Source: Pelargonium cotyledonis
Lineage: Eukaryota > Streptophyta > Magnoliopsida > Geraniales > Geraniaceae
Assembly: GCA_036897625.1 (NCBI GenBank)
Contig: JAYMTA010001067.1
Location: 1 to 22,030 of the forward strand
DNA: 22,030 nucleotides
Direction: 5' to 3'
Under the pieces are notes generated by a model, which ran no database searches, was not told the DNA's origin, and was given only the letters and a program-made list of their open reading frames with translations. Position 1 is the first letter of the stretch. Each line of letters starts with the position of its first letter. Shown one piece after another: positions 7,548 to 18,969 of this stretch. The position numbers and the translations under genes were made by a program.

Positions 7548-9857
7548 CTATACAACCTCATACTTGAACTTGGCCATCTTTGAAAGTTCATCAACAGCTT
7601 CAACCAAGTGATCAGTCCGAGCAACAAACTCAATAAGCAGCGAAGTAAAAGTGTTCAGAGACAGCGCAGCAGTGCTTTCCAAAGCTCTCATTCTGGGCAA
7701 CAAGTCTACCCCAGGGCCTCCCTCTTCTCCGAAAGCATCAACCTCCCTAGACGGCCAAGAATGAAGCCTTCTCGATTGCTTTCTCATCATCTCATGGTAT
7801 GATTCTGCCTGTACTGGTGGTAGATTCCCGGAAAACAGCATGTTCAAGCTCTTTTCTAGGCTGTTGTTGCTGTCAGGTTCACGCAGTTGGCTCGTGAGGT
7901 CCGAGAGGGTTGAGGACAGGGCATGAGAGAGCTTGGGAAGTAGCCTGGAAGAGTTGTCAGGAGGATCACAAGTGGAAGTGAAGTGATAAGAATGCAAGTC
8001 CATGGCGCATTGGAGCCGCTCAGTTGAGCCATGAACCTGCACCAGTAGGGAGTTTTTGAGGCTTCTCTCCATAGTACTAATGTCTCTCCCCAAGCTCCTC
8101 ACTAGTTCTGCAACCTGGCTCGTCACTTCTAGGATCTCTGACTGGACAGTTTTCCGGAGTCCATTAGGCGACTGGAAAATCAAACAAGGAGGAGCTGAGT
8201 TTTTTTTTTTTTTTTTTTTTTTGAAATAAGCTGAGGTTAGTTGTATGCTACTGAAACAACTTGTTAGTTTCTGCAATTCTTTTAAGTTCATATTCTATGA
8301 TATCTAGTTTCTGTACTGAACCAGAACTTAGGATTATTCATATGATTGATAATGCGAAGGCCATGCAGTTTATGATAGCTTATATTGAGAATTATTTGCA
8401 GTTGCAAGTAACTTTCTTTTAAGGATTCTGATTCTTTCTAGTACTAAACAAGACAAGAACCTATTATATAGTTCAGAGAAAAAGACCTGAATCTCAGAAT
8501 GTAGAACACCATGAAGGGCCATTACTTCATACGCACAATATCTTAAAACTGCACCAACTTTGACGTACTGCGACCATGGATAAAAGAAGTGTCTAAACCT
8601 GCCATGTGGTGGCTCCCATTTTGCTGACAGAGCCTAATTTATGCAACAACATCTATATCAGAACTCACAAATTTTGAAGAATCAGAATGGGCAGAGCATA
8701 TATAGAAGGGTACAAGTCAAGTACCAAGGAATCTAGTTTTGCTGAGGAGTTGAGCGTGGCGCGACATCTCCGGTAAGCAGGCTCATCTGGGAACTCATCC
8801 ATGACAGTTTTGGAGAACTCTGGATTATGCAATCCATCATCTTCTAAATACTTCTTCACACATTCTTCAAAAAAGGGAAAAAAAAATGATACAAAGATTT
8901 TTTTTCTGTACTGCATGTAAAGAAACTGTTAAGGGAAGCTCACAGTTTTGCTCTTACCTTCTAGTGAGTCAGCCACAGCATTGAAGCTTTTGACTAGCTC
9001 CTTGTGCTACTGCTCTCCTGCCCACATAGGACAAACTAGAACATTCACTAGGACAGCGACGAAACCTCCAATGGCGATGGAGTAAAGTCTGTCCATGGCA
9101 GTTCTAATCGGGTTTCCCATCCGGTACCCAGAAACTATGATCAAACAGAAGGTGAAAAGTATGACCCTGAACCCATATTCATATGGCACTAGTGTTGGCC
9201 ATTGTTTCATGAATGATGTAATAGCTCCTGCATATGCATGATGTTCAACAAAATTAAACTCTATTCATTTGGTTTCTCCATTGTTTTTAGAGGATATAGA
9301 GTATTATATACACAAACATACCGATCAAGAATATGCTCGCGCCTATGATAATAGGTTCGGTAACCTGGCCTGTGCACAGAGCAAACTGAGCCACAATCAC
9401 AGCAAGAATTCCTGCAAGCAAGCTCCCAAGTGCTCTGTTGAACCCTCTGTTGAATGTTGCTCCTTAAAAAGCAAGAGGAACAGAAATAAACTTTTAGTAC
9501 ACATGGGTTGTATTGAAGTCAGGCATGTTTCTCAGTTAGGTACATACCAACTGTATATTCAAACATGATTGCAACTGTGAGGATGGACCAAATGATATTG
9601 GTGCCAAACACATCATAAGGTGCTTGGAATAATATCAGCAGGGACACTAGGAGAACAGCTAGACCCACTTTCAGTGAGAATATTACTCTGTTGCTATCCT
9701 CCTTGCAAAAAGCCCATACATCCCAAATCCAAGCTTTACATGAGGAGCTGAAGCCACCCCAAATCCCAATATTTTTATCAGTTTCAACTTGCTTGGCTTT
9801 GGTGGTAGCTGCAGGAATGTTGATCTCAATACTATTACTACCCTTTTTTCCATTCAT
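7548..9857 (-). CDS. Aluminum-activated malate transporter (ALMT) family anion channel, interrupted by one in-frame TAG
   Basis: Six exons fit with GT-AG borders: 9857-9548, 9462-9322, 9227-8958, 8864-8725, 8633-8487 and 8171-7548 (1632 nt, 544 codons including the stop), a normal ALMT length. The N-terminal half holds hydrophobic segments typical of the channel domain (e.g. residues ~59-78, ~85-104), with FEYTVGATFNRGFNRALG and EYGFRVILFT. The C-terminal cytosolic half has the family WEP motif (W293-E294-P295, then PHGRFRHF) and ends LSKMAKFKYEVV. ALMTs pass malate and other anions across plasma or vacuolar membranes; I cannot assign the subclade or membrane. Oddity: codon 224 (9009-9007) is TAG where relatives, as I recall them, have Leu in WAGEQLHKEL. 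Everything downstream stays in frame with sound splice sites. So this is a recent pseudogene, a null allele, a truncated membrane-only product, or a base error. Confidence 0.9.
8200..8222. repeat. 23-nt poly-T tract in ALMT intron 5
   Basis: This uninterrupted T run (poly-A on the ALMT coding strand) lies upstream of the exon 6 acceptor at 8173-8172. It is simple sequence and likely to vary in length. Confidence 0.8.
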
Positions 9858-10057
9858 TCTCAGAAATGCGCTCGCGCAAATTCTTCCAACTCGATAACAA
9901 GAGCTCTTGTTATGGAAACTAAGGAAGGGTTTTGAATCAGAAGGATTTGAGGAGTAGTGTTTGGTTTATGGAGTGGAATGAAGGCTAGAAAGAGCAAGTG
10001 ATTTAAAGAGGAGTTGATGGTGCAAGTAGGGAGGAGAAAGTATGAGTAGTCAAGATA

Positions 10058-10067
10058 TGATATATAG
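10058..10067 (-). promoter_or_regulatory. TATA box candidate of the ALMT gene
   Basis: The minus strand reads CCTCTATATATCATA here, a good TATA element about 200 bp upstream of the ALMT start codon at 9857. Transcription starting about 30 bp downstream would give a leader of roughly 170 nt. Confidence 0.5.
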
Positions 10068-10084
10068 AGGAAAAGAATAAACAC

Positions 10085-12403
10085 AAATAATAGAAGAGAA
10101 AATGGAGCTAAAACTCAAGATAAAAAGATGCTTAACCTCAATAATGCCGCATGGATGGGGAATTAGAATCTGCATTCTCTTGGCTATGCAAGCATTTCCC
10201 AATTGTCACGTTCGCAATTCCAATACCTCCACCATGCTGAGGGAGGGCCATTACAATTCTCATTATAGTGAAGTCTGTGATGAGCATGAAAGAAACAGAA
10301 ATGGACATTTTACATTTACAACGAGTGTACAATTTCTCATCCTCAAATCAAACTGCTATACTATGCATTTTTAGTTTCTTACTCTCAAGTTTGTCTCCTC
10401 AGAAGAAGCACATGCATCACATATTCAAGATAAAGTTCTTAAAATTAGCTGATAAGAGTCTCCTCTTACTTTTTTCATTTGTAAATTGCAAGGTCTGAAT
10501 TGTTAATGCACAAGTTGTTGAACAATAAACTAATAATAGTCACATTGGAAGAATTTACTTGCATCTGCACAATCTTCAACACAATTATCTAAGCACATCC
10601 TGTTCCTTGTATACTCTAATATCTGCTAACCTCACTTATTCCTTAAATTCTTCTCATACCATACATATGCGATACGCTTGTATTATTAACCTAGTTTCTT
10701 TAAAGAACATATGCTGAGCATTTTTCCTCTTACAAACCAGACATGCCTTGTATGAAAGATAAGCCATATACATTTATATTCTCTTGAACTGACCCTCCCT
10801 AGTGAGCATTATCTCGTAAGTTGTAAATCAGTAAAATCTTACTGTTTTTGTGGAAAGAAGTTGAGAAAATGAAACTGTGAAACATGAATCAAGCGCATAT
10901 TAGGAATAGATTCGAGGGTATATAAAGAAAAGAGATGTTGACCATTTCTTTTGAGATGGAAATGGCAAAGTTGGTGTGGAAACCCTTTGGTTAAGAGTGA
11001 TGCAAGAACTGAAGAATCTATGTCAGCAATATTCATGTACTCATATATCAGAATATTTCAAAACAAGGGTCCTCAAAGAATGCTACTTCTTTGATCTAAT
11101 TAACCTTGTAAAAGTTGTGAAATGGTTCTGTCTGTCTTAGAATCTGTTCTTTTTCTTGTAGTTTCATCAGATACGTCTTAGTCTATACCATTCCAATTCA
11201 TGATCCAAAATCTTGTGGGAATCTCTCACTCATGAGATCATGTATTATGGCATAAAAGGCAAGAGGTCACATTGTAACATTACTCAAAATAAATAAAGAA
11301 ATAGCAAACATATTGTGGAAGGAATAGGATGCTCATAAAGAATCCATACTATATATTCTATGCTCCCAAATATTTCAACACATCTTGGATGGCTAGGAAG
11401 GGACTAGTGAAGATGTTGCATTTGCAAAATGGACCACTAGCCATATATTAGTCTATTACCTTACCTCCATTGGGCTGCACAGATTTTTTTGGGTACTTGA
11501 CTTGGATTCACATAATAAACCAACCAGCTAGCAAGGCATTCAGTATCATTTTTATTTCCAACTCTTGAAAGTGCATGAACCCTTGGTTTACTGGGGTAGG
11601 TAGGCTCATCTCCACCACATATCTATCATATATTGTTATAAGATTCATCTTTTTCATGCTTGATTAGACTAGGAAGGATAAATGTTGCTAAGATCTGGAC
11701 TATGTAATTTCGCTGTTTTCTTTTATATCTATGGTGATTATCAAAAAAAAAAAAAAAAAGTAGAGTTCCAATCAATCAAGACAATAAAGTTTCTTAAAAT
11801 GTATTTAATATTAATTTTGCTCTCCATTGAATGGAAACGGAGAATATGGCCCGCGATTTCTCAAAGTGTTACTTGTTGGAGAGCTCGAGGTATGGTCCTA
11901 GATTACCAATAGAGTGTACCTACCCAAATTTTGTAGTAAGAAATGGCGTAGCGATTGTGTGAGGTGCTCGACACCTTGGAAGAGGATATGACCTCCTAAG
12001 GCCCAATTTTTATGTTCGAGTTGAGAGTGAATGTCGGAGTGCAAGAGGATCATTTGATCTTCCACGTTATAGATTGGAGCAAGTATACAATATAGTTTCT
12101 CATGAACCGGTATTTGGTAAATGTTCGCCCACATTTGGGCATTTGGGGGCTACTTTGCCCAATTATATGCTCGGAGCCCATAAATTGACTCAATACTCAT
12201 GTCATGGTGCCAAAAGTTTGAAACAACAGATAATAGCGGGTCATTTTGCAGTTTTATCATAGTTGAGGGGCTTCAACTGTTATTTTAGAGTGTTCAGCCG
12301 TTAACTACAAAAAAATAAAAAAATAATAAAAATAAAAAAAACACGGACTCATCGAGTCGCCGTCTGAAAATTCCTATTCAGGCAATCGCAGAGAAGCAGA
12401 GTG
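10085..12403. other. Intergenic spacer between the ALMT and KUP genes
   Basis: I found no supported gene. A minus-strand open frame of 64 codons at 10332-10138 and another at 11036-10839 have no family I recognise and no splice partners. A 17-nt poly-A run lies at 11743-11759, and a GC-richer patch (listed separately) at about 11840-12300. The ALMT promoter lies at the left end and the KUP promoter should lie at the right end; no TATA box was picked out for the KUP gene. Confidence 0.5.
11840..12300. other. Unassigned GC-richer patch, possibly decayed repeat
   Basis: Base composition shifts toward G/C compared with both flanks, and the text has several plus-strand open frames broken at short intervals (for example 62 codons at 12074-12262). 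None matches a protein I know. It could be remains of an old dispersed element or a lost gene; no terminal repeats or target-site duplication were found. Confidence 0.3.
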
Positions 12404-12439
12404 TGAAGCTCGCAGCCACTGGTCCTTCCCTCCTTCGCC

Positions 12440-15400
12440 ATGGTACTTCCTTACCGTTACGTGTCTTTGTATTTTCATAGCTGCGACGAATTTAAAATAT
12501 GCCCTAAGTTTCCGTTTGTTTCTCGGGAAAATGGGAATGGGGAAGGAAATAAATTCGAAATGTAATAAAAGAGAATGCAGCATCCTCTCTATCGATTATG
12601 TTTTATTTTTCTTAATTTACCTTTCGCATCTGATAGTTCCGTTGGTTAAGACAGTGATGTATTCTATTCACATTTACAATTTTAGTAGGTTTAAGAACAA
12701 TTGCCACTTAAAAATTGTGAATCTGGAAAAGCATGAGAGCGATTGTGATAGATTTTCTTAAAAGAAGTTGCTTTATTGATTCTATGCTGTCCTGAATGTG
12801 ACATATTTCTTGAGTTATTCTTATATGCCAATTATAGAAGTAGAATTAGAAGATGTATGTTTTCATGATGTGTTTATTTCCTGGTAGAACAGGCTGGAAC
12901 TACAAGCCGACCTACAAATGTTCTCGCCTTAGCCTACCAGAGTTTGGGCATCGTGTTTGGTGATTTGAGCATTTCCCCTCTCTATGTTTATAAAAGTATA
13001 TTTTCCGGAAGGTTACATGATCATTTAACCGAGGACATAGTATTTGGGGCGTTTTCATTGATTTTCTGGACTATAACCATTCTTTCATTGGTGAAGTATG
13101 CTATTATAATGCTGAGTGCAAATGATAATGGTGAAGGTATGCAATGACAAACTTTCCAGTACTTCAGTACAGCTAGAAGACATTTTCCTTATTGGCATAT
13201 TGGGTTCTTTGCAGGAGGAATTTTCGCGCTATACTCACTCCTGTCTAGACATGCAAAATTTTGTTTGCTTCCTAATCAACAAGCCGCAGATGAGGAGATT
13301 TCTAGTTATAATAATCCAGGATACTCTAGTAGGATTATAACTAACTATCGTCGTAAAAGAATTATCGATAGACGGATAAAAACAAAAACTATTTTACTTG
13401 TTATGGTTTTGTTTAGTGCTAGTATGGCGCTCAGTGTTGGTTCCTTTGTGCCTGCAGTTTCTGGTAAATACACCTTTCTATCTTCTTCATCTTCTTTATT
13501 ACCTTTTTGGTTGATTTCATGCATATCCGCGACTGCCTCAAAACACCTTTATCTTAACCATATTGTGCTAATTGATATATGCTCTTCTGCAGTTCTATCA
13601 TCCATTGAAGGGCTGCAAGTTCAAGTGAAGAATTTGAATGATAGTGAGTTCAAAAAATAATAGGACATTAATCATCTTATTATGTTGTTTTATTGATTCC
13701 ATAGTGACTAAGTAGCACTTGGAAGTTAGTGTTTTTGAAAACAACACTTGGGCAACTTTTGTATAATTTCTTTATTAACATATTTAAAACATAAACAACT
13801 CACTTTCCTAACATTTCGATTATTAAGTTTTGTAAGGAATTGAATTAACACATCGATCTACCATGTTATTTCAATTCCTCAAACTTTGGATATATTTGAC
13901 TCATTTTAGGAAAGAGAATGTTTTTAATATCAAATATCGCAATAATTATAATCTACTTATCAATTCAGCTATCTTTCTACCCCTGCCACCTGTCCAATAA
14001 ACTTCAACAAGGGGAACAAAAGTGAAATCCCTTGAACCTTCTTGAAAATGAACTCTTATGCGCCAACTTATTACTCTCATGACTGCGTGAACACTGATCG
14101 TGTAAAGCTGTCTTGTTTCCACATCCAATTATTAGCATCAATACTAGAAAAGTGGCAAGATGGGATGCCAAAGAAAAAAAAGAGTACAAGATTTCTGGAA
14201 TTACCTGTCTTATCGAATAATAATAATAAAAAAAAAAGTTCCATCTTATTCAAGTCCCTGACATACTGTAAATACACAGGTATGGTGGTTCTTATTGCAT
14301 GTTTTGTAATGGTTATTCTCTTTGTCTTGCAACACCGTGGCAACCACCTGGTGGCTTTCTTGTTTGCTCCCATTATGATCATTTGGTTACTGTTGATTGC
14401 CGTTATTGGGGTCTACAATGTTAACAAATGGAATCCACGAGCATATTATGCCCTTTCTCCATATTACATTTTCAAGTTCTTCAAGGACACAGGAAAAAAT
14501 GGCTGGATTTCTCTCGGAGGAATTTTTTTATGTGTTACTGGTAAATGACATTTCAAAATTTTAGTTCATCAAACTTTGTATCATTTCATTCATGCAGGCT
14601 TCCTTTTCAACTGCAGGAAATGAAGTTATGTTTACGTACCTTGGCCATTTCACAGCAGCATCAATGAGGGTATGTACAAGCTCACACCCATTAATTCCTT
14701 TTCAAAAAGTATAGCAAAGTTTTCTGGTTTCGGTTGGTACATTTCTCTGAGACTTTGAGGCTTAGATCTTATCTATAACTTTTATGGACACTTCTCTCAT
14801 TACCAAGAATAAGTGGTTCTAACATCTAGATCATCCCTTATAAAAAGTGAAGTTTATGTTTGAGGATATGTTGCAACTTTTGGCTTATTTGGATTTCTTT
14901 CCATAAGTAATCCTCTTTTTTTTTTTTTTCTTTTTTTCAAGGTTACGTTTTTTGCCTTTATTTACCCATGCTTAGTGCTTCAGTACATGGGACAGGCAGC
15001 ATTTCTTTCAAAGAATTCTTCTGCAGTGCCTACAAGCTTTTATGCTTCCATTCCAGGTAGTAAGCTCTTGCAAACAATAAGTTTAAGAACTTAACAAAGG
15101 ACTATCTTGTAGATCCAGAAATAAATAGAATAGAGGAGATTGGAAAATTATTGTAATTGATGCTGCTTTTTTCAATTTGTTGTAGATAGTAAATCATCTC
15201 CGTTTGTCTAAACTTGTCTCTGGTTTACCTTTAGATGAAACGTAAGTATAGTTGGGGCATCTAGCTGCTATCAAAATTCAAAACATGAGTGCAGTGTTCG
15301 ACCCAGAGTTACTGAACATTGCTCTTAGTTTGTTGATATTTCCTGCATACTTGTAAAATGTTCAGATTTATTTTTCTGAAGGCATAATTATTTAAACAGA

Positions 15401-17393
15401 AGTTCTTTCTTATGTATTACTTTTACTGAACTGCCCATGAGTTTTCCTGTCTTCAGCTTCTTTGTTTTGCTTCACTTTTTATTTTTGTCATTTGTCATTG
15501 TTCATTGAATATAAGTTCCATGGACACTGGTCCCTTGGGTTCACTATTAGATTCATTCCCCTAAAGTGAACTTGTGTTTTACATGGTTTTCTTTCCCTTT
15601 TTCTAGATTCCTTGTTTTGGCCAGTTCTTGTGACTGCGATTTTAGCTGCGATAGCTGGCAGTCAGGCTGTTATCTTTTCCATATTCTCAACTATCAGACA
15701 ATGTCATGGATTAGGATGCTTGCCTCACGTCAAGGTTGTTCATACACCCAGATGGATCTGTGGTCAGATATACATTCCAGAGATAAATTGGATTCTCATG
15801 ATCCTCTGTCTAGCTGTCACAGTTAGCTTCAGAGACACAGTTCTTATTGGAAATGCTTATGGTAAGTATTAGGTCTAAATAATTATTAATTTTTGAGAGT
15901 TTATATTACATGGGCACATATTGATATAGCAATAGTCTGGTCGCCTGCTTCACAGTTCAGTCCAACCCCATTTGAACTGGTTTGAGGTGCTTTTAGATTG
16001 GGCTGGCCACAGGTACAGGTCACTTGGGTCAAGATTGCAAATGCCTTCAATCCTTGTTCCTTGCATCTCTGAGCATTGTACATAGAATTTTAGAATTCAC
16101 AGTCCCAACCTTTGATACTCAGTTGTCTCTTCCAGCCAAATCTATTTCAATCTCTGTAACATGAAATTTAGGCATACTAATTTAGGTATGCGCTGGATTT
16201 TAATCATATATTCACTATTTCTTACACAGTTTAATTAAATGGAGTTATATAGTGTACATGATATATTTTACTGAAAGCTAATGTTAATTTCAGGGATTGC
16301 GAGCATTACTATGGCACTTGTGACAACTTTGTTGATGTCACTAGTCATCAATCTTGTATGGCAGAAGGGATACATGCTTACTCTGTTGTTCAGTGTACCC
16401 ATCGGACTAATCGAGATTATCTACCTATCGTCTCTTTGTATGAAAATCCTTCAAGGTGCATGGGTTCCTTTTGTTCTGACTGCAGTATCCTTGGTCACTA
16501 TGTTTGTGTGGCATTACTGTACGAGGTTGAAATATTTATATGACCTCCATAACAGGGTACCCATGAAATGGATACTCACCCTAGGCCCTAGTCTTGGGAT
16601 TGTTAGGATCCCTGGGATAGGTTTCATCTTCACTGAGCTGGCATCTGGAGTTCCAGCCACATTTACTCATTTCTTAACCAACTTGCCAGCCTTTTACCGG
16701 GTGGTTGTCTTCGTATGCGTTAAAACTGTCCCGGTTCCCTTTGTGTCCCATAGAGAACGGTATCTCATCGGCCGGATAGGCCCCAAATCTTACCGGATGT
16801 ACCGCTGCATTCTTCGGTATGGTTACAAGGATGTGTACAACAGTGAAGAAAATTTTGAGAACGATATCGTGATGAGCATTGCAGAGTTCATCCAACTGGA
16901 AGCAGTAGAGCATGGAACTCCGTCCCGAGCAACAGAGGGAAAGATGGCGGTGGTAAGGACGTTTGAAAAGTGTGAAACAAGATTGATAACGTCAGAATCT
17001 TCACACACCGGAGAAAGCAGCAGCTCAGCCTCCTTTCCCACCATTAGTAGCAGCATGTCACCTGCTCTGCGGCAGTTGAAGATCTTCTACGAGCACGAGT
17101 TTCCTCAGCTAAGTTACAGGCGACGTAGGGTCCAATTCAAACTGCTGGACGTAAACTACAAGTATCCGCACGTGAAGGAAGAGCTGATGGAGCTGGTGGA
17201 AGCTAAGCATGCCGGGGTTGCATATGTTGTGGGACATTCATATATCAAAGCAAAGTGGAACTCGTCGTTTATGAAGGAGTTCGTGATCAATGTGGTGTAC
17301 TATTTCTTGCGCACAAACTGCCGAGCACCTGCTGTGGGATTGAACATTCCTCATAGCTGTTTAATTAAGGTGGGCATGAACTACTATGTGTAG
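12440..17393 (+). CDS. HAK/KUP/KT family potassium transporter (KUP10/KUP11-like, divergent)
   Basis: Nine exons join cleanly: 12440-12442, 12893-13136, 13215-13463, 13593-13643, 14280-14540, 14617-14669, 14942-15056, 15607-15861 and 16294-17393; 2331 nt, 776 aa, normal for the family. Exon 1 contributes only the ATG (context CGCCATGG, donor immediately after); an in-frame TGA at 12404-12406 excludes an earlier start. Family marks include AYQSLG then [12 protein letters not shown] (D25, Y32), [40 protein letters not shown] and [18 protein letters not shown] at the C terminus; the C-terminal ~290 residues are cytosolic. The family moves K+ with H+ into cells or vacuoles. Oddities: the TM3 motif, GDGVLTP in relatives as I recall them, is SVGSFVP (156-162), and TGTEAMFADLGHF is [13 protein letters not shown] (D to Y at 277). 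The frame is intact, so a changed function is more likely than simple decay. Confidence 0.9.
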
Positions 17394-18619
17394 CAAGCTC
17401 AGTCTTCTGGAGATGACAGGTTGCTCAAGATGGTGTTTCACAAGTTTCTCTCTGGTTGGCATAGATGGTGGGACAGGAGAGCAGTTGCTAAAGAATATCA
17501 GGTTATTGGCAAATTTTGTTACAGTTAAACATGCTGAGGCTTGAATCAAGTCTTGTTTTTGATGAACTTCCAATATTTCTTGCACATTCTGGTGTACCTA
17601 GCTACTCATAGACTAGTCCATTTATGTCCATAATTTATTCATGCTATTTTGGTTCATTATAGCTCAATTTTAACTGGGTTTACCATACAGAAGTGACAAT
17701 GACTTTACCTTCCGTTCAGGGTAAATGATTATAGTTTACTAATAGAAATCAAGAATGAGAGTGAGATTTTACTCTTATAGTGGTAAATGATTCTGCCTTC
17801 AAATGAATGAACTTCTCCATTTTATAGAGAGCCAGACGGAATTGAAAGCGTTTGAAGTCCGAGTCTTGATCAGAATAAATCTTCTTTTGCTTTTGCTTTT
17901 GAATTATTTTGATTATCTTGTCTGCCACTCTTGAATGGGGACGAAATGGCTGCCTTTGTCTTTATTTTGAATTATTTGCTGCAGGAATCTGCTTTTGTTT
18001 TTGAATTATCTTGTCTGCCATTTTTGAATGGGGATGAAGTGACCGCCTTGTTTTCATCTTGAATTATTTGCTGCAGGAATCTGCTTTTGTTGACGAGTTG
18101 ACGTCGCCTTTAAACTTTGTTTGCCACCTTTGAATGATATATATATATATTTTTATTCAATTGCTACTATAAAGTACCGTATCGGTCCAGAAATAAAAAG
18201 TGTTTGTTTTTTTCAACAAGTAATTCAAGTTTTGTATTTAAGCCAATAATTCACTTTTCAAAACACATGTTAACACAATGAGAATGTCTCAAACATCGTT
18301 GACACACATCTCAAGCACAAAAATTAGGGTTGTTATTCAATGCAACTCCATTTTCATCATGATGATCATCACATATTGCTTCAATTATTTATTTTTTAAT
18401 TTATACATCATCTATTATTTTTCACAAGTAAACAGTAACAAAAATTGTTAACAAAGACTTTCGTTGACCATTTATATGTCACTAAAGCCTCAGGCCACTG
18501 TTTTGTCACTATTTGTCATTTTAAAAAAATATAATCAATTATCATGATTTATTTATGCAATAAGAAAAAACAAACAAACAGTGAACTGTTATCCAAGTTC
18601 CCAAACACAGTCTAAACTA
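17394..18619. other. KUP 3' region and intergenic spacer
   Basis: The first few hundred bases are presumably KUP 3' UTR. AATAAA at 17874-17879 is a possible but distant (about 480 nt) poly(A) signal. A decayed tandem repeat (17890-18140) and an AT run follow. From 18150 to 18619 the DNA is AT-rich with no supported ORF. Confidence 0.5.
17890..18140. repeat. Degenerate tandem repeat, about 2.6 copies of a 92-102 bp unit
   Basis: Unit 1 (17890-17991) and unit 2 (17992-18083) share CTTTTG(C/T)TTTTGAATTAT at the start, TCTTGTCTGCCA and TTGAATGGGGA in the middle, and GAATTATTTGCTGCAGGAATCTG at the end. A third partial copy (18084 to about 18140) begins CTTTTGTTGACGAG and keeps TTTGCCACCTTTGAATG. 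A TATATATATATAT run follows directly. Confidence 0.75.
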
Positions 18620-18857
18620 AAATGAAGTAATTACAGAGCTCAGCTCAGCTCACCTCTCCCACTGTCTCACTCTTCGATTTTGCATTATTAACTCCAAAGC
18701 TGCTCTCTCTACAATATCACTAGTCACTACCACTTTCTTTCAACGCTCTTCCCCAATCTCCGCCTCCAGGATATCTGTGAAAATTTCCCAAAATTAGGGT
18801 TTATTATTAATTTTGAATTTGACTGCTCTCCAATAACCCCTAATCAATATCAAAATC
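18620..18857 (+). promoter_or_regulatory. Promoter-proximal region and leader of the CPBP protease gene
   Basis: An AGCTC repeat followed by a pyrimidine-rich patch (CACCTCTCCCACTGTCTCAC) at about 18635-18670 resembles plant core-promoter Y patches. TTAGGGTTTA at 18794-18803 is a telo-box on the opposite strand, sitting in the probable leader. No clear TATA box was seen. Confidence 0.45.
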
Positions 18858-18923
18858 ATGCGACGGCGAATCAGAACTCATACTACTTGCGTGTATCGAT
18901 TCTCCGATGCCAGTTCCTACTGA
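18858..18923 (+). other. Upstream ORF (21 codons) overlapping the first in-frame ATG of the CPBP gene
   Basis: ATG 18858 opens a Arg-rich 21-residue frame (MRRRIRTHTTCVYRFSDASS then Y) that stops at TGA 18921-18923. It overlaps, out of frame, the in-frame ATG at 18907 and ends 46 nt before the ATG at 18970. This arrangement favours 18970 as the used start by leaky scanning or reinitiation. Confidence 0.4.
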
Positions 18924-18969
18924 CAATTGTCCAATCCGGACTCTGCTGCCCCGCCCCAATCCGCAACTC

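Noticed and set aside
10138-10332. Minus-strand open frame containing an MALPQHGGGIGIANV-like stretch
   Set aside because: It looked briefly enzyme-like, but no family fits, there is no exon partner and the frame is only 64 codons.
12074-12262. 62-codon plus-strand open frame in the GC-richer patch
   Set aside because: No recognised family, and frames on either side are broken at short intervals; kept only as an unassigned patch.
14042-14279. Upstream extension of KUP exon 5 in the same open frame
   Set aside because: A strong acceptor (AATACACAG) at 14279 restores the family sequence in phase; the upstream part is Lys/Asn-rich intron text.
12893-17393. Treating the KUP gene as a pseudogene because of its missing motif
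   Set aside because: All nine exons keep phase and GT-AG borders and give a full-length 776-residue frame, so divergence is better supported than decay.
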